This document shows positions 26,174 through 34,967 of a DNA stretch of 64,000 nt, one piece after another. The position numbers and the translations under genes were made by a program. Within the stretch, counting starts at the first letter, position 1. The number at the start of each line of letters is the position of its first letter. The notes beneath the pieces are model-generated. The model saw only the letters and a program-made list of their open reading frames with translations. It did no database searches and was not told the origin of the DNA. Origin of the DNA: an uncultured Tenacibaculum sp. (GTDB taxonomy: Bacteria; Bacteroidota; Bacteroidia; Flavobacteriales; Flavobacteriaceae); NCBI GenBank assembly GCA_937922085.1, contig CAKZVD010000032.1:30526-94525 (forward strand). The letters run 5' to 3'.

Positions 26174-27913
26174 ATGAAAAACATTAAATTATTTAAGCTA
26201 GCATTTTTAGTAATGTCATTTTTACTACTTTTCAATTGTAATGACGATGAGGTAGTTAAAGAAGAAATAGAAAAAGTAACATTTTCAGATTTTAGAATAA
26301 CAGCATCTTCAGGAATTAATTCTTTAGTTTTAGATTGGGAAGATGTTACTGTATCTAATAAACAAAAAGTAACGTACGATGTTTATTTAAATGAAACTTT
26401 AAAAGTAGAAAATTTAACTAATTCTACATTTACATTAAAAGACTTAGAAGCAGATACAGAGTATTCTGTAAAAGTAAAAGCAAAAGATGAAGGTAATAAT
26501 GCAAAAGAAGTAAAAGAAAGTTTTAAAACAGCTTTAAAACCTGTACCTACAGATGTTACAATTACATCTAAAGATATCAAAAATTCTTCATTTACAATTG
26601 ATTGGACAGCTGCAGTTATAGACGGAGATAAAGGAGTAGTATATGATATCTATTTAGATGAGGTAAAGGTAGCATCAGATTTAGATGTATTAACATATAC
26701 TTTTGCAGATTTAGAAACAGAAAAATTATATAATGTAAAAGTTATAGCAAAATCTAATGAATTTGAGACAACGTCAACTCAAATTATAGAAGTTACTACA
26801 TCAACTAAACCAGTACCTTCAGATGATTATATAATTGCAGTTAATGTAGAAGCTACTTTATTTACAATTGAATGGGAAGCAGCAGCTATAGAAGGAGATA
26901 AAGGTGTGGTATATGACATTTATTTAGATGATGTTAAAGTGGCGTCAGATTTAGATGTATTGACTTATATTTTTTCAGATTTAGAAGCAGAAAAATTATA
27001 TAACGTAAAAATTATAGCAAAGTCTAATGAATTTGGAACAACATCCACTCAAACTTTGGAAGTTACTACATTAGCTAAGCCAGTACCTTCAAATGATTAT
27101 ATAATTGCAGTTAATAATGTAGAAACGTCTTCGTTTACAATTGAATGGGGAGAAGCAACTATAGAAGGAGATAAAGGTGTGGTATATGATATCTATTTAG
27201 ATGAGGTAAAAGTAGTATCAGATTTAGACGTATTGACATATGCTTTTTCAGGTTTAGAGGCTGGGAAATTATATAATGTGAAGCTTATAGCAAAGTCTAA
27301 TGAATTTGGAACAACATCTACTCAAAATTTGGAAGTTACTACAAAAGACGGGCCTTTACCAAATGATTTTACTATTACATTAGATGATGTAAGTACAAGG
27401 AGTGCGAGAATTTCGTGGACTTCTTTAACCATTGATGGAACAGGAGGAGTTTTTGCAGATATATACATAAATGGTAGAGAAGAAGCTACAGGTCTTACAT
27501 CAGTAGGTTATGTTTTAACAGGGTTAGAACCAAATACAAACTATGCAGTTAAGGTAGTTGCTAGAAGTTCAGAGTATGGAACAACGTTAGAAAAAGAGAT
27601 TTCTGTTAAAACAGAATCTTTGCCTACAACTTTTGAAGTAACTTCAGCAGTTGTGTCTCCAAGAACAACAGGAACTTTTGCAAGTGCTCCTAGAATAGTT
27701 GTTAGATTTTCAAATAGAGATTTATTAGATAATATTGTGTTAAATGGTACTACTTATTCAAGTTATGCATATGCTGGGGATGATGGAATAATTATTACTC
27801 TTTCAGATGCTGAATTTGACAATTTAAAGAATGCTACAGTAAAAGAAGGTACTGCTAAATTTACTGAAAATGGAATGTCTTCTTCTAAGACATTCACGTA
27901 TAGTGTAAGATAA
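26174..27913 (+). CDS. Surface lipoprotein with tandem fibronectin type III domains
   Basis: The 579-aa product has a lipoprotein signal (LLLFNCNDDE, Cys24) and five consecutive FN3-type domains at about residues 34-116, 121-210, 216-300, 306-392 and 398-484. Each has the usual W (DWEDV, DWTAA, EWEAA, EWGEA, SWTSL) and a closing Y-x-V-K/R stretch. Domains 2-4 are nearly identical and repeat every 270-273 bp. A C-terminal domain (~487-579, IVVRFSNRDLLDNIVLNG) resembles an IPT/Ig-like cap. The acidic stretch after the lipid Cys could promote surface export. The role is probably adhesion or scaffolding; no enzyme motif was seen. Confidence 0.85.
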   Translation: MKNIKLFKLAFLVMSFLLLFNCNDDEVVKEEIEKVTFSDFRITASSGINSLVLDWEDVTVSNKQKVTYDVYLNETLKVENLTNSTFTLKDLEADTEYSVKVKAKDEGNNAKEVKESFKTALKPVPTDVTITSKDIKNSSFTIDWTAAVIDGDKGVVYDIYLDEVKVASDLDVLTYTFADLETEKLYNVKVIAKSNEFETTSTQIIEVTTSTKPVPSDDYIIAVNVEATLFTIEWEAAAIEGDKGVVYDIYLDDVKVASDLDVLTYIFSDLEAEKLYNVKIIAKSNEFGTTSTQTLEVTTLAKPVPSNDYIIAVNNVETSSFTIEWGEATIEGDKGVVYDIYLDEVKVVSDLDVLTYAFSGLEAGKLYNVKLIAKSNEFGTTSTQNLEVTTKDGPLPNDFTITLDDVSTRSARISWTSLTIDGTGGVFADIYINGREEATGLTSVGYVLTGLEPNTNYAVKVVARSSEYGTTLEKEISVKTESLPTTFEVTSAVVSPRTTGTFASAPRIVVRFSNRDLLDNIVLNGTTYSSYAYAGDDGIIITLSDAEFDNLKNATVKEGTAKFTENGMSSSKTFTYSVR

Positions 27914-27943
27914 TTTATTCTTTTACATTAGTTTTATAAAAAT

Positions 27944-27976
27944 ATAATAGCGCATTTTTTAATGCGCTATTTTTTA
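27944..27976. terminator. Bidirectional terminator between FN3 and DUF5916 genes
   Basis: AATAGCGCATT (27946-27956) pairs with AATGCGCTATT (27961-27971) around TTTT, with T and A tracts on the sides. The two genes are convergent. Confidence 0.9.
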
Positions 27977-28049
27977 TAATAAAATAAATGAATTTCTTTA
28001 ATATGATTTTTACTTTATTTTTTTGATGATATTTTTAGTGTTTATCTCT

Positions 28050-30551
28050 TTAAAATACCTTTTTTAGATCATTATAGTCTATAAAATAAACGAACCTTAA
28101 AGAAAAGGTATGAGTCATAGTCTCATCAAACAATCTATTTATATTATCTGAAAAATCGATAGTAGCTGGAGCAAAATCTGAATTTGGATTTATAGAGTTT
28201 CTATAAAAAGCAATTAATTGACTACCAGGTGCAAATTGCCACACATAATTAAGATCTAAATTCCAACTATTAAAGTTTCTATTGTAATCATCATTATGAT
28301 TACTAGATAAAAGTTGCCCGTTATTTTCATCTAATTTAAAAAAGTTACTTTTATATGGTACTGTACTCCAATTATGTCTAAAGGTTAATGATAAAGAAGA
28401 ATTGGTGCTAAAACTATATTTTCCTGACACAGAATTTTCGTAAGTAGTTCTATTTCTTTCTCCAAAAATAATATCCCCATTATCTAATTCATCTACAAAA
28501 CCTAAATCATTATTTACTTGATTAAACCTGAAAGAATATCCTAAAGAAAATTGATTATTAAATCGATAACGTGGTCCTAATCTAAAACCATAAGATTCTT
28601 TAGAAATACCATTGAAAAAAGTATAATACCAATTATAATCTAAAGCTAATTTTTTTCTAAAATCAGTAGAAGCCCAATGATTAATATTAAGCCTTGTAGG
28701 TCTTTTAAAGAAAACACCAGAAGTACTACCTTGTCTTGGTTCAAAGAAATCTTTAGAAGGAGTTCGAAGATTTAAATTCCCTCCAAAATTGAACCTGTTT
28801 TTAGTGTTTGCCCAAAAAGAAAGACCTGTATTAGTATCTGTATAAGTACCTGATTTATGTTGAAAGTTAACATTATACCACCAATTTACTCCAAAATTAT
28901 TAAAGATTCCCACAGGCTTTAATTGTCTAAACCCAGTAAAACCATAAATAGTTTGTTGATTGTTTCCAAATAAAATTCCTAAATCATTAGTGTCAAAATC
29001 TTTACTTTCAAAATTATAACCAATTTCTCCTCTCCATTTTCCAGATTGTTTACCAATACTTGTATCAAAACTATAACCAGTAGCAGCGTTGTTAGGATCG
29101 TCACTAATATGAGTAGTTCTAAAACTACCATCAATATTATAATTACTAGATTTATCTTCTAAATGCCATAAAAGACCAGTAGCGTTTGCATCTCTAAATC
29201 TACCATCTCTAGTAACATTAGTATTTATTAGAGTTACAGAAGAATTTTGATTAAATTGTTTATCAATAACCATAATATTATAATTAGCAAATGGCTCTGT
29301 AACCACTTTGTATTCATCTGTAGTAGTTACTATATCTGTTCCAATTTGAGTTTGTTCAGTTCTTTGTACTGTAGCTTCTGTTTTTTCTGTAATCGCATTA
29401 AAAAAGCCAATACCTAAACCATCTTTTGTTCTCCCTGAAACCTTTATAGCATTTAGCATTTGAACTTTTGAAGGAGCATCTAAGATTTCTTCATTAACCT
29501 TTTTACCATTTACAAAATCTGAATCATCTCGTAAATTACCAGAAACATCAAATTGATCTGAAGGAGAAGCGCCAATTCTTCTAGAATAAAATAACCTTCC
29601 TTTTGTAAATAATTCAGTTCCTTCTGTAAAAAATTGACGTTGTTCTGAAAATTGTTGTTCAAAAGGCCCTAAATTAAGTTCTACATTATCAAAACCTACT
29701 TGACTAAAATCTGGAATTAATGTAGCGTCTAGGGTAAAGTTTTCTGATAATCCGTATTTAATATCCATACCAACACTCCAGTCTGCTAGCGTATGACCTT
29801 TTACTGTAGTTGTTGTCATAGATGCGTACGGATAAAAACTTAAACGAGTAGGAGGAGAGATGTCTTTAAAGTTTTCAATTAAACCATCATATTGTGTCCA
29901 TCTTCCAACTGTATTATCTATATGATTCCAAGTATATCGAGTATTTAAACTACGTACTTCTCTATGAAAATTCATTCCCCAAGATTGTACAGGATCATTA
30001 GCAAAACGAAGAGCTCTATACGGAATTTCAATTTCTACAGCCCAACCATACTCTGTAATTTTAGCTTTACTTTTCCATACCGCACTCCAATTGTAGTCTT
30101 CATTATTCCCGTTAGATACTTTAGAGTCTATTTGTACTCCAGAAGCAGTAACAATAAACATTACAGGGTTTTGTCCGTCATCTATTGGGTTAATCATCAT
30201 CATAAAAAAGTCAGAGTTCCCAAAATTATCTCTATTGGTAAATTCTGCAGGAATTTTGTCAGGATTAGGATCATACATTTTAGCAGAGATATAAATAGCA
30301 TCATCATCATAAGCTAACTTTACTTCTGTTTTATAATCTGATAATTCTTGCTTTCCATTATCAGGTCTCATTTGAATAAAATCTTTTGCTATAGGAATGT
30401 TTTTCCACACATCATCAGTAAGATCGGCATCTATTTTGGGTGAAGAAGAAATTCTTGTTGCAGTTAATTTTTTTCTATTTTTATTTACTTGTGCTTTAAC
30501 TAGTGTATAATTACTAATTGTAAAAAATAAGATTAATGCGATTTTTTTCAT
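28050..30551 (-). CDS. DUF5916 outer-membrane protein with CBM9-like N-terminal domain
   Basis: The 833-aa product has a signal peptide (1-20, LVKAQ). Residues ~30-215 form a CBM9-like carbohydrate-binding domain (SSPKIDADLTDDVWKNI, VKLAYDDDAIYISAKMYDPNPDKI, GWAVEIEIPYRALRF). The remaining ~600 residues are a DUF5916 beta-barrel with alternating aromatic strands ending HTFSLRFVYFIDYNDLKKVF. DUF5916 proteins are common in marine Bacteroidota, often near glycan- or protein-degrading genes, but their function is not established. The gene is monocistronic and convergent with the FN3 gene. Confidence 0.88.
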   Translation of the reverse strand: MKKIALILFFTISNYTLVKAQVNKNRKKLTATRISSSPKIDADLTDDVWKNIPIAKDFIQMRPDNGKQELSDYKTEVKLAYDDDAIYISAKMYDPNPDKIPAEFTNRDNFGNSDFFMMMINPIDDGQNPVMFIVTASGVQIDSKVSNGNNEDYNWSAVWKSKAKITEYGWAVEIEIPYRALRFANDPVQSWGMNFHREVRSLNTRYTWNHIDNTVGRWTQYDGLIENFKDISPPTRLSFYPYASMTTTTVKGHTLADWSVGMDIKYGLSENFTLDATLIPDFSQVGFDNVELNLGPFEQQFSEQRQFFTEGTELFTKGRLFYSRRIGASPSDQFDVSGNLRDDSDFVNGKKVNEEILDAPSKVQMLNAIKVSGRTKDGLGIGFFNAITEKTEATVQRTEQTQIGTDIVTTTDEYKVVTEPFANYNIMVIDKQFNQNSSVTLINTNVTRDGRFRDANATGLLWHLEDKSSNYNIDGSFRTTHISDDPNNAATGYSFDTSIGKQSGKWRGEIGYNFESKDFDTNDLGILFGNNQQTIYGFTGFRQLKPVGIFNNFGVNWWYNVNFQHKSGTYTDTNTGLSFWANTKNRFNFGGNLNLRTPSKDFFEPRQGSTSGVFFKRPTRLNINHWASTDFRKKLALDYNWYYTFFNGISKESYGFRLGPRYRFNNQFSLGYSFRFNQVNNDLGFVDELDNGDIIFGERNRTTYENSVSGKYSFSTNSSLSLTFRHNWSTVPYKSNFFKLDENNGQLLSSNHNDDYNRNFNSWNLDLNYVWQFAPGSQLIAFYRNSINPNSDFAPATIDFSDNINRLFDETMTHTFSLRFVYFIDYNDLKKVF

Positions 30552-30778
30552 TTTAAATAGTTGTTGTTTGCTGAGGCATAATTAGAAAAGAAGTTCCAGA
30601 TAGCATCGAGCTTTTTTTTAATTAACCTACAATTAACTTAAAGACTCAGGAAAAAAAGCAACGTTACATTTTTTGCAAAATATTTTTTTTAAAAGGTTAT
30701 TTTATGACATAATATAAGTCTTGTATAAAAACACAATTTTTTAATACCATATTAATACCAAAGTTTAGATTGAATTTG

Positions 30779-30786
30779 TATTTTTG
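30779..30786 (+). promoter_or_regulatory. Putative sucC promoter, -7 element
   Basis: TATTTTTG matches TAnnTTTG and ends 24 bases before the sucC ATG at 30811. A TTG inside this element (30784) is in frame with sucC but is promoter, not start. Confidence 0.55.
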
Positions 30787-30810
30787 TTCGACTTTAAAAA
30801 TTCATATCGA

Positions 30811-32007
30811 ATGAACTTACACGAATATCAAGGTAAAGAAATATTAAGTAGTTTTGGCGTTCGCACACAACGTGGTATTGTGGCAAGTACACCAGAAGAA
30901 GCAGTTGAGGCTGCAAAAAAGTTAACTGAAGAAACAGGTACAGGTTGGCACGTAATAAAAGCTCAAATTCACGCAGGTGGTCGTGGTAAAGGCGGAGGAG
31001 TTAAGTTAGCAAAGAACTTAGATGATGTAAAGAGTATTTCTAATGATATTTTAGGAATGATGTTAATTACTCCACAAACTTCTGCAGAAGGAAAACTAGT
31101 TAATCAAGTTTTAGTTACTGAAGATGTTTATTATCCTGGAGATAGTGAACCAAAAGAATTTTATATGTCGGTTTTATTAAACCGTGCTACTGGTAGAAAC
31201 ATGATAATGTATTCTACTGAAGGAGGTATGGATATTGAAACTGTTGCAGAGGAAACTCCACATTTAATTTTTACAGAAGAGGTTGATCCAGGTACAGGTT
31301 TGTTACCATTTCAAGCTCGTAAAATTGCTTTTAACTTAGGTTTAAGCGGTGGTGCATTAAAAGAAATGGTAAAGTTTGCTACTTCTTTATATACAGCTTA
31401 CATTAAGTCAGATTCTTCAATGTTTGAAATTAACCCAGTGTTAAAAACATCTGATGATAAAATTATGGCTGTAGATGCGAAAGTATCTTTAGATGAAAAT
31501 GCATTATACCGTCATAAAGATTATGCAGCAATGCGTGATTTACGTGAAGAAAACCCAATTGAGGTTGAAGCAAAGGCTGCTGGTTTAAATTATGTTGATT
31601 TAGATGGAAATGTTGGATGTATGGTAAACGGAGCTGGTTTAGCAATGGGAACTATGGATTTAATTAAGCAAGCAGGAGGAGAACCAGCTAACTTTTTAGA
31701 TGTTGGAGGAACTGCTGATGCACAACGTGTAGAAACTGCATTTGGTATTATTTTAAAAGATACGAATGTAAAAGCAATCTTAGTAAATATCTTTGGAGGT
31801 ATTGTAAGATGTGATCGTGTTGCACAAGGTGTTGTTGATGCTTATAAAAGTATGGGAGACAAAATTAATGTACCTATTATTTGTCGCTTACAAGGAACAA
31901 ATGCTACAGAAGCAAAAGAATTAATTGATAATAGTGGTATGGAAATTATTTCAGCTACTGAATTTCAGGAAGCTGCAGATAAAGTTGGAGAAGTTTTAAA
32001 GGCATAA
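30811..32007 (+). CDS. sucC: Succinyl-CoA synthetase (ADP-forming) beta subunit
   Basis: The 398-aa subunit starts MNLHEYQGKEILSSFGVRTQ, the canonical SucC N-terminus. It provides the ATP-grasp nucleotide site and the CoA/succinate interface for the TCA-cycle conversion of succinyl-CoA to succinate with ATP formation. Visible signatures are IHAGGRGKGGGVKLA (~46-60), FEINPVLKT and the C-terminal ligase motif VNIFGGIVRCDRVAQG. The alpha subunit gene is not in the window; in Flavobacteria sucC and sucD are commonly unlinked. A strong terminator follows. Confidence 0.96.
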   Translation: MNLHEYQGKEILSSFGVRTQRGIVASTPEEAVEAAKKLTEETGTGWHVIKAQIHAGGRGKGGGVKLAKNLDDVKSISNDILGMMLITPQTSAEGKLVNQVLVTEDVYYPGDSEPKEFYMSVLLNRATGRNMIMYSTEGGMDIETVAEETPHLIFTEEVDPGTGLLPFQARKIAFNLGLSGGALKEMVKFATSLYTAYIKSDSSMFEINPVLKTSDDKIMAVDAKVSLDENALYRHKDYAAMRDLREENPIEVEAKAAGLNYVDLDGNVGCMVNGAGLAMGTMDLIKQAGGEPANFLDVGGTADAQRVETAFGIILKDTNVKAILVNIFGGIVRCDRVAQGVVDAYKSMGDKINVPIICRLQGTNATEAKELIDNSGMEIISATEFQEAADKVGEVLKA

Positions 32008-32037
32008 TCCAATGTAAATTAATTCTTAATAGAATAG

Positions 32038-32070
32038 AAAAAGCCTCACTTTTAAAGTGAGGCTTTTTTA
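32038..32070 (+). terminator. sucC terminator
   Basis: AAAAAGCCTCACTT (32038-32051) pairs with AAGTGAGGCTTTTT further right, ending in a T run. The stem is perfect. Confidence 0.92.
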
Positions 32071-32394
32071 TTGCTTTATTGTTAAAGTTTTTCTTATACA
32101 AACTATAGATTCCTTTATAATAAGTATAAAGGATTAAAAAATATATAATTACAGGTAACTATTTGTTTTATAGTTTTTTAATTAATTGTTAACGAGTTGC
32201 AAGTGCTATTTGTAGTTTCATAACTTATGATTGTTATTTAAATAAAAATAGGGTAACATTTAATGTGAATATCGGGTGTATGTTTGCAGTGATTTGCAAA
32301 TCAATATATTAAGAACTGAATTAACGAAAAGTTAAATAGAAAGAAAATATTAATAAACAAAATTAAAACTCCCTCGAACAAAAAATCAACCACT
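32071..32394. other. Intergenic region between sucC and the 112-aa secreted protein
   Basis: No gene was found. It holds an imperfect inverted repeat at about 32109-32135 (ATTCCTTTATA with TATAAAGGATT), a -7 element TATGTTTG at 32279-32286, and the perfect palindrome GATTTGCAAATC at 32291-32302 just after it. Confidence 0.6.
32279..32302 (+). promoter_or_regulatory. Putative promoter with overlapping palindromic operator
   Basis: TATGTTTG (32279-32286) matches TAnnTTTG. Four bases later the 12-bp perfect palindrome GATTTGCAAATC covers the expected transcription start. The next gene starts at 32395, giving a leader of about 100 bases. Confidence 0.5.
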
Positions 32395-32733
32395 ATGAAG
32401 TCAATTAAATTAATCGTAATTATCCTTTTATTTACTGTAAACTCAATTTTTGCTTTAACAACAGATCCAGCAAATAAAACTAAAACAGTTGTATCAACTC
32501 AAGTACAAAAATTATTAGAGAAGCCAAATTTTCTAATAAATAAAGACATGAAAGTTATAGTTAAATTAACTATAAATAAGAATAACGAAATTGTTGTTTT
32601 ACATGTAGAATCTAATGATACAAATAATGTAATTGAAGGTTATATTAAATCAAGATTGAATTATAAAAAATTAACAAAAAAATTGAGTACACAAGTGTAT
32701 ACTTTGCCAATTAAATTATTAGCTTCTAAATAA
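32395..32733 (+). CDS. Small secreted protein, possibly TonB-C-like
   Basis: The 112-aa product has a signal peptide (1-20, NSIFA). The mature region is a compact alpha/beta unit with MKVIVKLTINKNNEIVVLHVES followed by a basic YIKSRLNYKKLTKKL stretch and a final strand YTLPIKLLAS. The pattern of a strand pair with N-x-x-G/E-I-x-x-x-x-V followed by a helix recalls TonB C-terminal-like periplasmic domains, but no proline-rich linker or membrane anchor is present. Proteins like this are frequent and uncharacterised in Flavobacteria. It is monocistronic with its own promoter and terminator. Confidence 0.6.
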   Translation: MKSIKLIVIILLFTVNSIFALTTDPANKTKTVVSTQVQKLLEKPNFLINKDMKVIVKLTINKNNEIVVLHVESNDTNNVIEGYIKSRLNYKKLTKKLSTQVYTLPIKLLASK

Positions 32734-32752
32734 AAGAAGAAAAAACATTAGA

Positions 32753-32786
32753 AAAAAGGAGTTGCTTTTAAGCAGCTCTTTTTTTG
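32753..32786 (+). terminator. Terminator of the 112-aa secreted protein gene
   Basis: A hairpin pairing AGGAGTTGCTT with AGCAGCTCTT around TTA is followed by a run of Ts. Confidence 0.8.
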
Positions 32787-33130
32787 TGTTGAAAATGAAA
32801 TTTTAAAAATAGCTTATTTAAATAAATATAAATGTTCACTGTTGTGTATCTTATTTTTTATAAATTGTAAAACAGGTACATTATATATAAGATAGGAAGT
32901 TAATCTAATGGAAAAATAGAGTAATAATTTAGATGTTTTTTATTAAGAGATAGAATGAGATATGCAAAAATAAGTTCTATAAATTAATATTAAAAATTAA
33001 AACATTTTTTATACGTAAAAGTATTGTATCTAATTTACTACATCAAAATTCGATAAACATTTTAAACTAACGATCGAGATTTTGAGTGTATTTTAAAACA
33101 AATTTTTAATCGTTAGTTAAGGTTTATAGG
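32787..33130. other. AT-rich intergenic region
   Basis: I see no gene, RNA or convincing promoter here. It is very AT-rich with many short stop-interrupted frames. It precedes the amidohydrolase lipoprotein gene. Confidence 0.5.
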
Positions 33131-34783
33131 ATGACTAAAAAATTAATCTTTTCAATATTTATTTTTCAATTTTTCATTTCTTGTGGTTCAGAAAAAATTA
33201 AAGCAGATATAATTTTTATAAACGGAGTTATATGGACTGCAAACGATAATCTTCAAGAGGTTGAAGCAATGGCTATAAAATTGGATACTATAATGGCAGT
33301 TGGAACCACTGCTGAAATAGAGAAAATGAAAGGAAAGTTTACTCAAGTGATTGATTTAAAAAACAAATTTATCACACCAGGTTTTATAGATGCTCATGTT
33401 CATTTGTTAATGGGAGGTAATAGTTTATTAAGTGTTCAATTAAGAGATGTTAAATCGCCACAAGAATTTTCTAAAAAAATAAAAGAATTTGCAAGTAGTA
33501 TTAAACCTAACGAATGGATTGTTGAAGGAAATTGGGATCATACATTATGGGGAGGTGAACTTCCATCTAAAGAATGGATAGATTCATTTACACAAAAAAA
33601 TCCTGTTGCTATTTATAGAATGGACGGTCATATGATATTAGCAAATTTAGCAGCATTAAAAATTGCTGGTATAGATAGGGATACTCCTGATGTTGAAAAT
33701 GGAGAAATTGTTAAAAATTCAAAAGGTGAACCAACTGGGATATTAAAAAGCGAGGCTATGTATCTAGTTTTAAATAAAATTCCCGCTTTATCCAATTCTC
33801 AAAAAGAAAAAGCAATTAAGGTAGCCCAAGAATATTTGCTTTCTCAAGGAGTTACGAGTATTCATGATGTGGATAGTTTGGGTGGTTTTAAGGTTTTGAA
33901 AAAAATACATTCAAATGATGAGCTAAAGATTCGTGTATATTCAGCCGACCCTTTACATAAATGGGAAGCACTTTCAAAAAAAGAAAAAATAAATAATCAG
34001 TGGCTCAAAAATGGACTTCTTAAAGGATTTGTAGATGGTTCTTTAGGATCGCATTCAGCTGCGTTTTTAGAACCTTATTCAGATAAACCAAAAGATAGTG
34101 GTATTTTAACTGCAAACATAGATAGTCTTCAAACATGGATACAAAAAGCAGCGAATAATAATTTACAAGTAACCGTTCATGCTATTGGAGACAAAGCGAA
34201 TCATGTACTTTTAAATGCTTACGAAAAGATAATTCGAATAAATAATAGTAAAGATAGAAGGTTTAGGATTGAGCATGCACAACATTTAAGTAATAAAGAT
34301 ATTAGTCGATTTTCTGATTTAAAAATAATAGCAAGTATGCAACCTTATCATGCTATTGATGATGGTAGGTGGGCAGAAGAAGTTATAGGTGCTAATCGTA
34401 TAAAAACTACCTATGCTTTTAAATCATTAATAGATGCAGGAGCAACTTTAGCCTTCGGAAGCGATTGGCCAGTAGCGCCAGCTTCACCTTTATTAGGAAT
34501 TTACGCAGCAGTTACTCGACAAACATTAGATAATAAAAATTCGGAGGGTTGGGTACCAACACAGAAGATAAACGTTGAACAAGCTTTGTTAGCGTATACC
34601 AAAAATGCAGCATATAGTGCTTTTAATGAAAATATAAAAGGAAGTTTAGAAGTTGGGAAGCTAGCAGATTTTGTAATTCTAAGTGAAGACATAAGAAAAA
34701 TTGAACCAGTTAATATTAAGAACATAAAGATTCTTAATACTTATGTTGGAGGTGAAAAAGTGTATGAAAACAAAATAAATTAG
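33131..34783 (+). CDS. Lipoprotein amidohydrolase (YtcJ-like, amidohydrolase family 3)
   Basis: The 550-aa product has a lipoprotein signal (FQFFISCGSEK, Cys19). The rest is a metal-dependent amidohydrolase: N-terminal beta-sandwich part (ADIIFINGVIWTAND), metal site FIDAHVHLLMGG (~85-96), central metal-ligand His in VTVHAIGDKANHVL, EHAQHLS, and catalytic Asp in FGSDWPVAPASPLLGIYAAVTR, with a closing KLADFVIL-type strand. YtcJ-like proteins are thought to hydrolyse amide substrates; the substrate is unknown. It is monocistronic and convergent with the tRNA-His gene. Confidence 0.88.
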   Translation: MTKKLIFSIFIFQFFISCGSEKIKADIIFINGVIWTANDNLQEVEAMAIKLDTIMAVGTTAEIEKMKGKFTQVIDLKNKFITPGFIDAHVHLLMGGNSLLSVQLRDVKSPQEFSKKIKEFASSIKPNEWIVEGNWDHTLWGGELPSKEWIDSFTQKNPVAIYRMDGHMILANLAALKIAGIDRDTPDVENGEIVKNSKGEPTGILKSEAMYLVLNKIPALSNSQKEKAIKVAQEYLLSQGVTSIHDVDSLGGFKVLKKIHSNDELKIRVYSADPLHKWEALSKKEKINNQWLKNGLLKGFVDGSLGSHSAAFLEPYSDKPKDSGILTANIDSLQTWIQKAANNNLQVTVHAIGDKANHVLLNAYEKIIRINNSKDRRFRIEHAQHLSNKDISRFSDLKIIASMQPYHAIDDGRWAEEVIGANRIKTTYAFKSLIDAGATLAFGSDWPVAPASPLLGIYAAVTRQTLDNKNSEGWVPTQKINVEQALLAYTKNAAYSAFNENIKGSLEVGKLADFVILSEDIRKIEPVNIKNIKILNTYVGGEKVYENKIN

Positions 34784-34798
34784 AAAATATAGGGCACA

Positions 34799-34828
34799 AA
34801 AAAAGCCCTTTTAAATAAAAGGACTTTG
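34799..34828 (-). terminator. Terminator for tRNA-His (minus strand), shared region with the amidohydrolase
   Basis: AAAGCCCTTTT and AAAAGGACTTT form an 11-bp stem with one mismatch around AAAT. On the minus strand it is followed by seven Ts, suiting termination of the tRNA transcript. Confidence 0.65.
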
Positions 34829-34836
34829 TATTTCTG

Positions 34837-34911
34837 GGTGAAAGACGGGATTCGAACCCGCGACCCTCGGTACCACAAACCGATGCTCTAACCAACTGAG
34901 CTACAATCACC
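34837..34911 (-). tRNA. tRNA-His (anticodon GTG)
   Basis: Read on the minus strand, a full cloverleaf is visible: D-stem GCTC/GAGC, anticodon stem TCGGT/ACCGA with loop TTGTGGT (anticodon GTG at 34876-34874), and T-stem GCGGG/CCCGT with loop TTCGAAT. Position -1 is G (34911) opposite discriminator C73 (34837), the identity pair of tRNA-His. CCA is not encoded. In the acceptor stem, GTGATTG against CTTTCAC gives two adjacent T-T oppositions at pairs 5-68 and 6-67. Confidence 0.95.
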
Positions 34912-34929
34912 ATTTGCAACTTGCGGGTG

Positions 34930-34959
34930 CAAATATATTCTTTTTTTACAATTAAGCAA
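34930..34959 (-). promoter_or_regulatory. tRNA-His promoter
   Basis: On the minus strand, TTG (34959-34957) is followed after 19 bases by TATATTTG (34937-34930), a perfect Bacteroidota-type promoter ending about 18 bases before the tRNA 5' end. Confidence 0.8.
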
Positions 34960-34967
34960 AATTATTT

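Noticed and set aside
30784..30786. TTG as alternative sucC start
   Set aside because: It lies inside the -7 promoter element; MNLHEYQ at 30811 is the canonical N-terminus.
31463..31645. Minus-strand frame inside sucC (His/Leu/Gln-rich)
   Set aside because: It is an antisense shadow of an intact housekeeping gene with biased composition.
34734..34919. 61-codon minus-strand frame
   Set aside because: It is the reading of tRNA-His through its conserved loops, a well-known spurious protein pattern, and overlaps the amidohydrolase end.
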